Of a stretch of 64,000 nucleotides of DNA, positions 11,064 to 21,868 are shown one piece after another. The stretch spans positions 248,001 to 312,000 of the forward strand of contig MU119212.1 of the NCBI GenBank assembly GCA_014904845.1. The letters run 5' to 3'. The stretch comes from Acephala macrosclerotiorum (Eukaryota; Ascomycota; Leotiomycetes; Helotiales; Mollisiaceae). How positions within the stretch are numbered: the first letter of the stretch is position 1; every line of letters begins with the position of its first letter. A program made the translations under genes and the position numbers. Below the pieces are notes generated by a model, which was not told where the DNA came from, made no database searches, and worked only from the letters and a program-made list of their open reading frames with translations.

Positions 11064-13566
11064 GGCGGAAGTATGGTTAAGGGGGTAGCTAAGGATGGTT
11101 ATTCAATGTGAAATGGAAGGAGAAGGAGTTTCCTCACAACAGAGAGATGCTCAATTTTTGAAACCCAAGCTCTCACGGATCAGGAGCTAACATTAAATAA
11201 ACGAGTTAGAAAGATCTCGTATGAGGAGTGACTAAGTATTAAAACTTGTCCCAAAGTTTGATCTTACCAGAAGTATCTCCTACGCAAATACGCTGTTAAT
11301 ATGGGCAGTACAGTTGGCGGTGAAAGTGCGGATAGAGCGAGACTGTTGCACCAAGGGCGGGGTAGGAAAGTCTAGACCTGTTTGGGAGAGAAAACAAGAA
11401 GAGAAACGTGGGGGAAAGAATTTTCGTTGGCCAGTAGCTCTTCGAATGAATTCTCCGGAGTGAACACCTTTTGACAGCCAATCTAGTGACGACTCTGAGT
11501 CTTTGCCGGGACTTGAACGTCTCGTTTCGTTACGCTGTTGGATGTCCAGCAGTAGGTAGGTCTTTGAGCAATTAAGACCAATGACAACCTTGGTGCTATT
11601 GGCAAATTCCAGTATAGAGCATTCGTAATGGTCAATATAATACTAGGGTAGAGCGATAGCACCCGAACACGCCCTTTTCCTCGTCAAGTCGATATGCGGC
11701 CCGGCTGATAAAGTAGGCACAGCAAGTGTTATTGGAGGTCCCCAACAGTGTGCTGTCGACTTGTGGCTGCCATATAGGGTTTAGCAGGAACGTCTCTCGA
11801 ATGCCTCGCTTGCACCATCACGTTGTTACCAGAATTCCAACACCAATCCCTATACTGGTCCCAGGAACCAGGTCCGGAGTGATTTAGCCGCCTTCGCGAG
11901 ACGTCAAATCCCAGGTTGCAAATGGCCTTTGTTGGCTTCGTCCTTGAACTCGGCTCGGGATTGGCGGCCAAGATCTCACCGTTCTGAGAGATATCTTGCT
12001 TTTGAGTTGCTGTCAATAATGTCGTGCTACCTCTCTTGCGATGAAACATATGACGGTAGTAAATGAGACCACGAGGCTGGGATTTCCTGTCGGTAAAAGT
12101 TATCAGCGTGTGGAACTCGAGGTCGGGACATTATCGACTCGATTGGTACCGAGGATCAACCTTGTTATTTGATGCAGTTTCAAGCCACCAAAGTACTGAC
12201 GAATGTTTAAGTTCAGCCTTTTCGAAGTTACAATTTTTATGCTTATTCTTCGATGTGAGGGGCCATCTTGCTAAGGTCGCCCATGAGTGAGATACTATCC
12301 GAAGCATTGTTCTCATTGCAGGTGGAGTTCTCATTAATACTTTGAGAGATCTAAAACTGTTAAAATGGGGTAGTGGATCATAAGCTGAGCTGACTTGAGG
12401 CGTTAGGGCGTCCGCTCTTTAAGAGTCCAACAGCAGCTCCGCATGCAACGCCCAGGATTAAATCTGCACGAATGTCTCAATTGGGTCGAGGCTTTCATCA
12501 TTCCAGACAGTTTCGGAAACACAATGCTGATTGGAGTCCGGAAGGCTTTATAGTAAAAGAATTCTAAAAATTTTCATTCCACTGAAAAAGCTTATTAACT
12601 AGGTATTATCAATGACCAAAGGTGGGTACCCCACCTGAACTTCACCAGCGTCTATCGCGGGAAGCCTTCGCCAACTCTTCTGGAGATGCGACATTCTAGG
12701 CAAAAATAGAGGAAATGTGGGACGCGAACAAATCATCAATTGCAAAACCTGTTACAGAAAAGAAGCTGGAATAAAACGCTCGAGACAATGCCATGATAGA
12801 GTATACCACCACGCCAAGTTGTAGATCTCATACCAACCGACAATACGGCGCAGCGTACGATCAAATGACCGATTTCGAATCTTCCAAATGCTTGGTTCTG
12901 CAGCCCTCTTACACGTATTGGGTAAAACATTTCCAATGCGATCTGAAAATAGGCCTCAGTCATAATGGAACTGCAATAAGAACAACATTTGGAATTCGAA
13001 CAGCTGCACGATCCAACAAGGCAAGGGTATAACACGTAATGGTTCGAAGCCAAAGCAATATCATTCATTAATCTTGCAGGAGGCAAAGCATAGGCAGAGC
13101 TTGGAAAGGTGAGCAACGCGCGACGAATGCGAATTTGAAAAGCTTGCCGGGAGATGTAACTCGAACGGGAGAAAGCAAAGAAGCGAAAAGAGGCACAGAC
13201 AAACACGAGGCGGATATATATCGAAGCCTCGTCGCACTTCATACTATTGCTAAAGTAATGAAGGAGCTTGATACTCTGAATTCGAGAAGCTGTGATGTTG
13301 TATGTGGGTGAGATTTCGATAAATTAAGTAGACCTTTAAGGCAGCATGCGATAGTTGATAAAGCAGCAGTCCTCGCGTGAAAAAGCCACTAGTCCGACCG
13401 GTTAGCGTTCTCGCATCTCCTCGTTGCTCTCTGTTTTTCCCTGCTCCTCCCGAACGAAGGTCTTCAAACCACCACAACCTACTCCTCTCAGTCTCATTGT
13501 CAATTGTCGTAGGAGCAATTGACTCTTCATCCTTTCTTTTACCTCACAGATCTCGTGGTCAGCATA
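11064..13566. other. 2.5-kb divergent intergenic region
   Basis: Lies between the divergent aminomutase and atp1 genes. Open frames of 60-170 codons on both strands show no motif or plausible splicing. A short perfect inverted pair GGCGTT/AACGCC sits near 12400-12455 but does not fold as a tRNA. No transposon ends or tRNA could be identified. Confidence 0.5.
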
Positions 13567-15790
13567 ATGTTCAGGCAAGCATTGAGGTCGTCCACGCGGA
13601 CGGTCGCAGTCTCAGCATCGAGAGTTTCCGCTGTACGTACCAACACCTGCCCCAGTTCCCTCGAAAATTAGCTCCGGTCAATCTCAATGGCTTCTCGAGC
13701 CAACTGGAAGCTCAATTGATATTACAGAGCGATGGAAGTTGATGCTCGAAAGCTGTTTGGAGCTTGCATAGCTCATTTGCTGTGGCGGGCTTTTTCGGCA
13801 AGGTTCTAACGCCAACTCTTTCAGGGACGCACCTCAGCACCAGCTGCCTTCAACGCAGCATCGAAGTCTATCCGCGGATATGCGGCAGATGCGAAGGCAT
13901 CACCAACAGAGGTCTCATCCATTCTCGAACAGCGCATCAGAGGTCAGTGAGGCTCTGCCGCCTTTGCACCCGAACAACGTCACCCTTACCCAGAACAACC
14001 ACAACACTACGTGAAAGAAGTATACTGACTTTGGGGTGGGATAGGCGTTCAAGAGGAGAGTGGTTTGGCCGGTATGTACAACTCTTTGAGAATTTTCACG
14101 AATTGGCAGTGCTAAATTTTGGATTCAGAGACCGGTCGGGTCCTTTCAGTCGGGTTCGAAACCTCCTTCACTATCATTGGGAATACAAAACTGATTGGCA
14201 TAACAGTGATGGTATCGCTCGTGTTCACGGCATGAACAATGTTCAGGCCGAGGAACTTGTCGAGTATATCTTCCCGGAGTCAGAAAATACCTCAAAGGCT
14301 AATACGCGGATAGGTTCGCATCTGGTGTCAAGGGCATGTGCATGAATTTGGAAGCTGGACAAGTCGGTGTTGTGCTCTTCGGTTCCGATCGTTTGGTTAA
14401 GGAAGGAGAGACCGTCAAGCGTACCGGAGAAATTGTGAGTAAAGGAATATCCCTCAACAATCATCGAACACAACTCATACCCTGCAAAGGTCGATGTTCC
14501 CGTCGGAATTGAGATGCTTGGCCGTGTCGTTGATGCTCTCGGAAACCCAATTGATGGCAAGGGGCCCATCAAGACCACCGAGAAGCGTCGTGCTCAGTTG
14601 AAGGCCCCCGGTATCCTTCCTCGACGATCCGTCAACCAGCCCGTACAGACTGGTCTTAAGTCCGTCGATGCCATGGTACCCATTGGACGTGGACAGCGTG
14701 AGTTGATCATTGGTGATCGTCAAACCGGAAAGACTGCCGTTGCCCTCGACGCAATGCTCAACCAAAAGCGATGGAACGACGGAAACGACGAGTCCAAGAA
14801 GCTTTACTGCGTGTACGTTGCCGTTGGACAAAAGCGATCGACTGTTGCCCAGCTCGTCAAGACTCTTGAGGAGAACGATGCGATGAAGTACTCGATTGTC
14901 GTCGCCGCCACTGCCTCAGAAGCCGCTCCTCTCCAATATATTGCTCCTTTCACCGGGTGCTCTATGGGTGAGTGGTTCCGTGACAACGGCAAGCACGCAG
15001 TCATCATCTTCGACGATCTTTCCAAGCAAGCCGTCGCATACCGTCAAATGTCCCTCCTTCTCCGTCGTCCTCCCGGACGTGAGGCTTACCCCGGTGACGT
15101 TTTCTACCTCCACTCTCGTCTTCTCGAGCGTGCCGCCAAGATGAACGATAAGCACGGTGGTGGATCTTTGACTGCCCTTCCCATCATTGAGACCCAAGGT
15201 GGTGATGTGTCTGCCTATATCCCAACCAACGTCATTTCCATTACTGACGGACAAATCTTTTTGGAGGCCGAACTATTCTACAAGGGTGTTCGACCAGCCA
15301 TTAACGTCGGTCTCTCTGTCTCCCGTGTCGGCTCCGCTGCCCAGCTCAAGGCCATGAAGCAAGTCGCCGGTTCCCTCAAGCTTTTCTTGGCCCAATACCG
15401 TGAAGTCGCTGCTTTCGCTCAATTCGGTTCTGATTTGGATGCCGCTACCAAGCAAACTCTTAACCGTGGTGAACGTGTAAGTAACCAATTGCGTACCTTG
15501 ACTGAACGTAGCTGATAATTTATTTTTAGTTGACCGAGCTCCTCAAGCAAAAGCAATACTCTCCTATGGCCGTCAACGAAATGGTTCCTCTCATCTACGC
15601 CGGTGTTAACGGTCACCTCGACTCCGTCCCCGTCAACAAGATCCTGCAATGGGAGGCCGACTTTATCGCACACTTGAAGACCAACGAGTCGGATCTCTTG
15701 GCCACGATTGATAAGGAGGGTGCGTTGAGCAAGGACCTCGAGGCTAGACTGAAGGATGTTGTCACATCCTTCACCAAGAGCTTCAACTAA
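13567..15790 (+). CDS. atp1: Mitochondrial F1-ATPase alpha subunit
   Basis: Eight exons: 13567..13632, 13825..13942, 14045..14071, 14129..14153, 14207..14263, 14314..14434, 14490..15476, 15530..15790, giving 553 residues, the usual length. It is the non-catalytic alpha subunit of the ATP synthase F1 head. The first exon is an Arg/Ser/Ala presequence ([20 protein letters not shown]). The mature part shows SILEQRIRG, the beta-barrel domain ([19 protein letters not shown]), Walker A GDRQTGKT at 213-220, the Walker B region [11 protein letters not shown], and the signature [24 protein letters not shown]. Seven introns are crowded into the first 930 bp and near the end, including two micro-exons of 27 and 25 nt; each joint was checked for frame against the conserved protein. 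Confidence 0.96.
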
Positions 15791-16679
15791 AAATACCAAA
15801 TCTGCTAATGGCGAATGTTGCCCCGTCTATCTCTTTCTCTTTTGTTCTGGCATGTGGCGGGCGGAAGTGGATGTGTATTGAACTCGTTGGAGGGTCGGCC
15901 GAAAGGAGAGAAGGTTGAAGATAGAGGCTGTAAAATAGATGAACGTCAACTTTTCCTCCTTTTATTACCTTCGAGTTTATGTATGTGATAGTAGGCTTGC
16001 CTGACGTGGTTTAAATGCACGGTGTTCGTCCGATGAACACATCACTTCAAGCCACCAGAATTTGATCTGTTTAATGGCATGAAAGTCTCATGTCATGTTA
16101 ATTCGAGATTGGACGGCTATATTTTATTATGCGAGACTCTCAAATGATTCACAACCTGCGATGATACCTCGCTTCGTTAGATCGTGACTCACGTCACGCT
16201 GGGAGTCTTCTCGAACTCGCACAAGAACTTGCGATTTATTCGCAAGTCTGTACAGGTGCAACTGCTAGCATCCTGATGATTCACGGCACACGCTGTCGTG
16301 TTACCGGGAACCTCAAACAGGCAACATCATAGTCATCTCTTCAAGCCACAAATTCAAAGTCACAAGACCGAAGTCAGAGCTCATATCAATCTTTACATCC
16401 ATTTTTGCAAGTCAAGATTGATTTTTTATGTACAGTATGCATAAAAGCCCTTATGTACAGTGCAAACACAACGCTGTCTATGTATGTAAATCCGTAGATA
16501 CACATACCCTGGTATCATCCCTTCAACACCTGTAAAATCAGAACGTGTATGTGTATGAGAATCGAAGCAAATTCAACGCAAAGCAAGTGTATGTTAAGTG
16601 TAAAGTGTTCCTCACGAAGAGGACAAGAATCGAAATCGAAGGAGGAAGAAAAGTAACTCAGATCAAGAGAACCAGTCTC
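15791..16679. other. 3' region between convergent atp1 and GH16 genes
   Basis: About 0.9 kb with no supported gene; contains the 3' UTRs of both neighbours. An inverted, tetranucleotide-rich stretch near 16430-16510 (repeated TATGTA/TACATA words) is AT-rich and could be part of 3'-end signals. Confidence 0.45.
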
Positions 16680-17746
16680 CTAACCCACAAATGCCACCCC
16701 TCTCTTCCCCACCGCCGCCGCCGGCGCCTGATAAACCTTAACAGAGTTAATCAGCCAATACGCCTCCGCAAACGCACTCGGGTTAGCAGCAACGTAAGCT
16801 GAACAACTCGTCGCGAGCTTCGAGCAAGTAGGAGAGCTAGACCAGAGGTTACCAGCCCAGTCTCCGCAGAAAGTGGTATCGAACACGATATTATGTTGCG
16901 TGAAATGCTGATCGATGTTACACCCCCCATTCGCTCCACTGCTGAACGCACTCACAGGCGTACCCCAAGTCGTAGGATCGGGGGAGCCGGATGTGATGTC
17001 GGCGGGGATGGAGGCGCGGGGGAAGAAGAAGACTTGTATGGCGGATGATGTCCATTGCATGGCATATACTCCTCCACCTTGGGCGTTGAATCCACTGCCA
17101 TAGCCGGTGGTGGAGGCGGTTTGGAAACCGCAGCCGTCGTTGCCGTTTCCGGCGTTGCAGTTTGTGCCGGTGAGGTTGGAGGTTGGGAGAGAGCCGGTGG
17201 ATTGCATGGAGCAGCCGGCGCTGGTGTGGAGGGTTATGGTGTTAGTTTTTGCATCATTGACACCTTCTATTATGTCGATTTCTCCTTGGGTTGGCCCTGT
17301 TGAGTTAGTTTTGTTTTTCTTGTATGTTTGGATGCTCTGGGAAATTGATCCTTACAGTTTCCGCCAAATGTCCACATGGAAGGCCAGACGCCGCAAATAG
17401 AGCCGGGCATATGGGCAATATCGGCGATGAAGAGCCCGTGGGTGTAGGCTTTGTTCGAGGTAACACGCGTAGAACCTCGTCCTCCTGTTGGGTTTGCGGC
17501 TGTGTGGTCAACGCCGAGGAAGACGCCGCCGTCAACGAAGCCGGCGAGACCGCTTTTATTGGCTGTTACTGCAGAAGAGTATGTGACGAAGCCATGGGTT
17601 GGGTCGGTCGAGGAGAAGAAATTGAAGCCGGTGAAGAAGTTGCTCTCGTCGTAGGTGTCGGCGATGGTGTAAGCTGCTGCGTTTGCGAGACTTGCTGCAC
17701 AAATGATGGGGGCACTGAGGCGCATGAGAATATTTGAGGTACGCAT
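16680..17746 (-). CDS. Secreted GH16 endo-beta-glucanase
   Basis: Two exons, 17746..17356 and 17296..16680, 335 residues; the 59-bp intron splits the codon for W131. The catalytic signature GEIDIIEGVN holds the two expected glutamates (E136 nucleophile, E141 acid/base) around D138. Upstream, VWPSMWTFGG and the TRVTSNKAYTHGLFIADIAH strand are typical of the fungal laminarinase-like GH16 group (mixed-linked or beta-1,3(4)-glucanases). The N-terminus has a hydrophobic signal (ILMRLSAPIICAASLANAAA), so the enzyme is secreted; no C-terminal GPI anchor or cell-wall tail is visible. The second methionine at codon 8 could be the real start. Likely substrates are beta-1,3/1,4-glucans of plant or fungal walls; exact specificity is inference. 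Confidence 0.9.
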
Positions 17747-19744
17747 TTTGGTGGGTGGGCGTTTCTTTGTTTGAGGATTTTGCTGCAGAGCTTGAGGGTT
17801 TAAAGGTTGCGGTTTGTGTGAAGGTTTTTGTTTGTTCGAGAAATCCGCAAAAGGAAGAATTTAAGGGTTTGAAACAGAGAAAGATATAGAAGGCTTTGGA
17901 AATAAGAACAAAGTGATTGTGTTGCCTTTGTTAAAATGAGGGTATTGTGAATACTATTGTGGTGTCGCTGACTTGCACACAATAGTAAATCACACTCAAA
18001 GAAGTGAATTTGAAAATGAACCGAAAGGAGTGACGGCTTTGATTTGAACAAACAATACTACGGAAAAGAGAAATCCAAAACGGGACAATGGGGAGGTCAA
18101 ATACTCACGACCTCCTTTGTGCCATGTGCCATCTCGGCCTCTTCTTGAGATGGACTCGGGGTCAGTCAGTGCTCAAGTTTCTTGCATGAATCCGAGCTAC
18201 TTGTGGCTCCACCAGGTACCATTCTTGTGGATGCGTGTTAGGGCAGCACTTGTTGCGGGCTGTTGGCAGGATGGTACTCGTGGGGTTGAGGTTAAGGTGT
18301 CGCAAGGCGATCTGGAAACGAGAGGTGCAGAAGCACCGACATCTCTCGACTGGGACCTTAAGCGCACCGAACGGTCGGAGATATGTGCGTCTGATCTTCA
18401 TGAAAGGAGATGGGCACTTGACCAGTAGGGAGACCGTGTTCTGTTTAAGCATGAGTCGAGCTCGAAGTGAGGGCCAGGTGAGGTTGACCGGAGTGTTTTA
18501 GACGGGAAGTCGTTCCTGGTGTTCTGGGTCGTGATTTGCTGGTCCGTGAGCGCCAAGCATCTGGAGAAGCGAAGAACATTGGAAACAGAAACAAAACATT
18601 TTCTCCTTCTCTCGACCACTCCACGTCAGCTTGTACAAGTGCCAGATAGTGACATCCTGCGCCTTCGAAACCCGTGACAGACCAACGTGCTGTTCTCGCG
18701 TCCGAGAGGCTGTATCACCAATGCCAGCGGAGATGGCGAAGTTGCGAACAGGCGGGCCGCCACACCTCGAGCATCTGGAATCTGGACCCGAAAAGCAGAG
18801 CATGACTTACGCTTGGTCGCACGGTTTGGCATCACTAGAACGGCATGTCGAATGTCTGCTTCGGTCTGACAAGAGAGAAAGGCCGGCATCGCCATCTTCA
18901 TCTAGATGAGTTGTGAGTACCCTTTCCCTTCTCTGTACCATCAGACCAAGGCAACAGATCTACCAGCACGATAGCTCTCTAGAACAACACAACTTCTTTG
19001 GTACCTGATCGTTGGACTTTGTGCACTTCCGTTTCATAGACCACCTCAAAATGTTCTGCGCGGTTGGGCCCGGGATCCCGGTCTGTCCAACAGAACAACA
19101 GGGAAGTCGAGATTTCATCCATATTCTTCGAGATCCTTTTTACCAACATAGAATTCTCCTAACTAACAACGTCTACGTGGGGGATGAGGAGGGGTATTTC
19201 ATGCTTAGTGACCATGGCTGCGCTTGACAGACGCTCGTCGTCTAAAGTTGATGAGGACAAACGCGCCAGACGAGGATTCGAAACCTTCTTCGCACCTCAT
19301 ATACGACTGTCGCTACTAGATTTCTGCAGGTTCTCGTGGCGTCTTCATACCCAGAATCATCAGCATCACTAGCACAACTCACGGGTGATGAGGCATTACC
19401 AGTCAGCTCTTTCCAACAGACGTTGGGTTTGTAAGATGAGTATCTTCGTACCCGATATGAATATGTTGGCACAATTGTACAATTGCATTACTAAATCTAG
19501 AATGAGAACTCACTAGTTACGTGAGATTCGTTCGGTAATCTTTGTCTCGAAAAGCTTGGAGCAAGATGTTCCATTGTTCGGATGAACTCTACTCAATGAT
19601 TGCTTACTTCGCTAATTTGCACGTGGTCTGCTTCAAAAGCTGTTTCAGCAGAACTCTATTCATTGGTCATAATCTGTCATCTTACAATCCTCTAGTAGAC
19701 CAGTATGTATGAAATCCAAGAATGCCTAGGCACTAGAGGAAACT
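17747..19744. other. 2-kb divergent intergenic region
   Basis: Lies between the GH16 gene (-) and the transcription factor (+). Several frames of 60-140 codons exist on both strands between 18117 and 18909 but overlap each other and carry no motif. No repeat or RNA gene recognised. Confidence 0.45.
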
Positions 19745-21234
19745 ATGGAGAAAAAAGGACTATGGAGTAGAACAGGATGCTTAGCCTGTAGGTCCCTCCT
19801 TCGCCTTGCCGAGAAAGCATCTGGAGCAACGTTATTAACACATTCTAGGCCGTCTACGGAAGAAAAAATGCGATGAAACGAAGCCTAGTTGTCATAGTTG
19901 CAATCGGTCCTTTCTTCTATGTCAATGGCCTAGTAAGGAACACAAGGCTCAGGATCGACGGTTGCGCAATTACAAATCCTCATCCCCAATTTCTCCAGAT
20001 CATGAAGGCATGCTTCCATTCCTGATTGTGGGGTAATTTGCTGACTTTTCGTGTAGAAGTTAGCATCCTCGATAATCCGACCAGTGTCAAGTGGACGGAA
20101 CCAGTTCTGCTTGCATTCTATACCACCTCTTTAGTACCGGGCCTGCTCCAGCAAGGCTCGCACGAACAATATTATGATCCGAGCTATATTGCGTCTCTTA
20201 TTAGAACGAGCGAGACAGTGAGATTCGCCGCCATGGCATGCGCAGGTATGTTACTATGCGGCAATTTCACCAAAGATCCGAACTGGAATCATGGCATGAG
20301 ACGTCGAGCGCTTTCGTACCAGGCATTAGCTATTGCGAGCATCCAGGCTCAAATCAAGGCAGGAGTTGTTGACGGGACGGAAGATTGGTTGTTGCTTGCA
20401 GCTACTAAACTCCATCTCACTGATGTGTGTAGGATGTCTGATCTGTGAATCTCTTCGCTGACGGGAATCCAGACCTTGGATCACAACACTACGAACCCTA
20501 TCGCACATATGCACAGTATGATGATCTTGTTGAGATGCAGACATAAGGCAAGGCTACGACTACCAGAAGACGCACAGCCACCCAAAACATCGCTAATACA
20601 AGAACGAATATGCTACGAAGCCGCACTTTGCCACTCCATCGCCCTGATGCTCTTCGACAGAGATTTCGACATGATTGATCAGCCGTGGTGGTATTTGGTG
20701 AACGACTACTTCCAACGTGCCCCGCTATCTACAGCAGTCAACGAAAAGTGTTGGCCTATACTAGGCATGCCTTTTGAGCTATTCCGTCTGGCGCTCCTTG
20801 CCCACAGCCTCAACAGACGTTGCGGTTTGTCTAGTACCGACAAGGATACTGCTGCGCACGCTTTGCTTGATCTGGATATGTGGGCTAAACATATTCCTCA
20901 CATAGGGAGGTTTTCAGCTGGTTACACATGGCTGATCGCAACCACGGCTCTGTTTCGGCATATTCTCTCCCGCCAGAAGAACGACATGCCGGAGGTGGTC
21001 CCCAAAGCACCAAGGGTGGATTTCCGGAAGATTGTCACCAATCTCGACGCTGGCGGATACTTTGTGCGCTATCCGTTATGGCCACTTGCAGTTCTACATC
21101 GGGTCTCGGAACTCCCTTCGGACAGAGAAACCTTGAAGGGTTTGATATCTGACGCATTACGGAATGCCAGGGGCAGTGCATCTAGGCCTCCTCAGGATGC
21201 AGTGGATTTGTACTTGATAGCACCAGGTCTGTGA
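19745..21234 (+). CDS. Zn2Cys6 fungal transcription factor
   Basis: Four exons, 19745..19787, 19849..19932, 20057..20424, 20473..21234, 418 residues. The Zn(II)2Cys6 finger is perfect: C12-x2-C15-x6-C22-x6-C29-x2-C32-x6-C39 in CLACRLRKKKCDETKPSCHSC, but only after splicing the first intron with the GTAGGT donor in the middle of the C15 codon, which fixes the exon joint. The second intron (124 bp) uses the GTAAGG donor just after the finger and a CTGAC branch site before GTGTAG. The remainder is a helical fungal-specific regulatory domain (YYDPSYIASLIRTSETVRFA, NPIAHMHSMMILLRC, LLAHSLNRRCG). It is expected to be nuclear and sequence-specific; targets unknown. It sits 635 bp upstream of, and in the same direction as, the amidase, a common arrangement for pathway regulators. 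Confidence 0.87.
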
Positions 21235-21868
21235 ATGGAAGAGGAAGCTAGTAGACTGGAGAGTACATTGGGCAGTATGCCTGACAGCATTCTCAAAGTC
21301 TGTAAAATTACACATCATCGGGTAACTATTCGGACTAGGTTACAAAGCATCAAAGCATCTAATTCACTCCGTTCTGTCAAAGTTCACCCCTATCAAGCAG
21401 CCGATAACCTCGGTAGCTTCGCTACCTCTTTCCAAACCCACTCACACATCATACCTCCATATTTCTCGAATAACTTTCTTACAAATATGTCAGCAAATCA
21501 GAATTCTGACCCAAAAAGTTCTTGGCTTGCATAACATGCCGGCGGGCAGTTTTCCGCCTCGGTAGCGCATCGCGCAAAGAATCCTGATTGGCTCCCCCAT
21601 CTTTGAACCCACCAGGCACATCCGTACCTAAGCCTCGATTTCGCTATCTAGGGACATGTTATCAGCCATCTTACACGCTATCTCATCTTTGGGTTGATTT
21701 CTTCTTCTATAAAGAAGCATTCCTTCCTCCGTTCTGAAATTCGCTTGCTTTTTCCTCAAGGTGCACAGTTGTCCCAGTAACTTCATCACACAAGTGTGAC
21801 CTTGATCTCTTTAAGTACTTCGTTCGACATAAATAAGATCACACTTCTCAAGCATTCTTCATTGTAAC
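21235..21868. other. Intergenic region and amidase promoter
   Basis: Starts with ATG immediately after the TGA of the transcription factor and stays open in the same frame for another 99 codons (to 21534), with no recognised motif. The second half is the amidase promoter and contains the GATA-type cluster listed separately. Confidence 0.5.
21644..21683 (-). promoter_or_regulatory. Cluster of three HGATAR (AreA-type GATA factor) sites
   Basis: On the minus strand three HGATAR words occur within 40 bp: AGATAG (21683..21678), TGATAA (21664..21659) and AGATAG (21649..21644), about 185-225 bp before the amidase ATG. In ascomycetes paired HGATAR sites bind AreA/NIT2 and mediate nitrogen-limitation induction. 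The sites are seen directly; their use is inferred from spacing and from the downstream amidase. Confidence 0.5.

Noticed and set aside
11490..11560. Possible tRNA on the minus strand (T-loop-like TTCAAGTCC and CAAAGAC 3' end)
   Set aside because: No matching 5' acceptor strand GTCTTTG on the same strand and the T-stem does not pair.
12396..12456. GGCGTT...AACGCC inverted pair resembling a tRNA acceptor stem
   Set aside because: Only about 54 bases lie between the ends and no anticodon or T arm forms.
13250..13477. Small frame immediately upstream of atp1
   Set aside because: No motif and it overlaps the pyrimidine-rich promoter and 5' UTR of atp1.
19998..20056. Exon alternative for the transcription factor using the CTCCAG acceptor at about 20000
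   Set aside because: It keeps a frame that ends at TAA near 20033; the later GTGTAG acceptor with its CTGAC branch site joins in frame with the regulatory domain.
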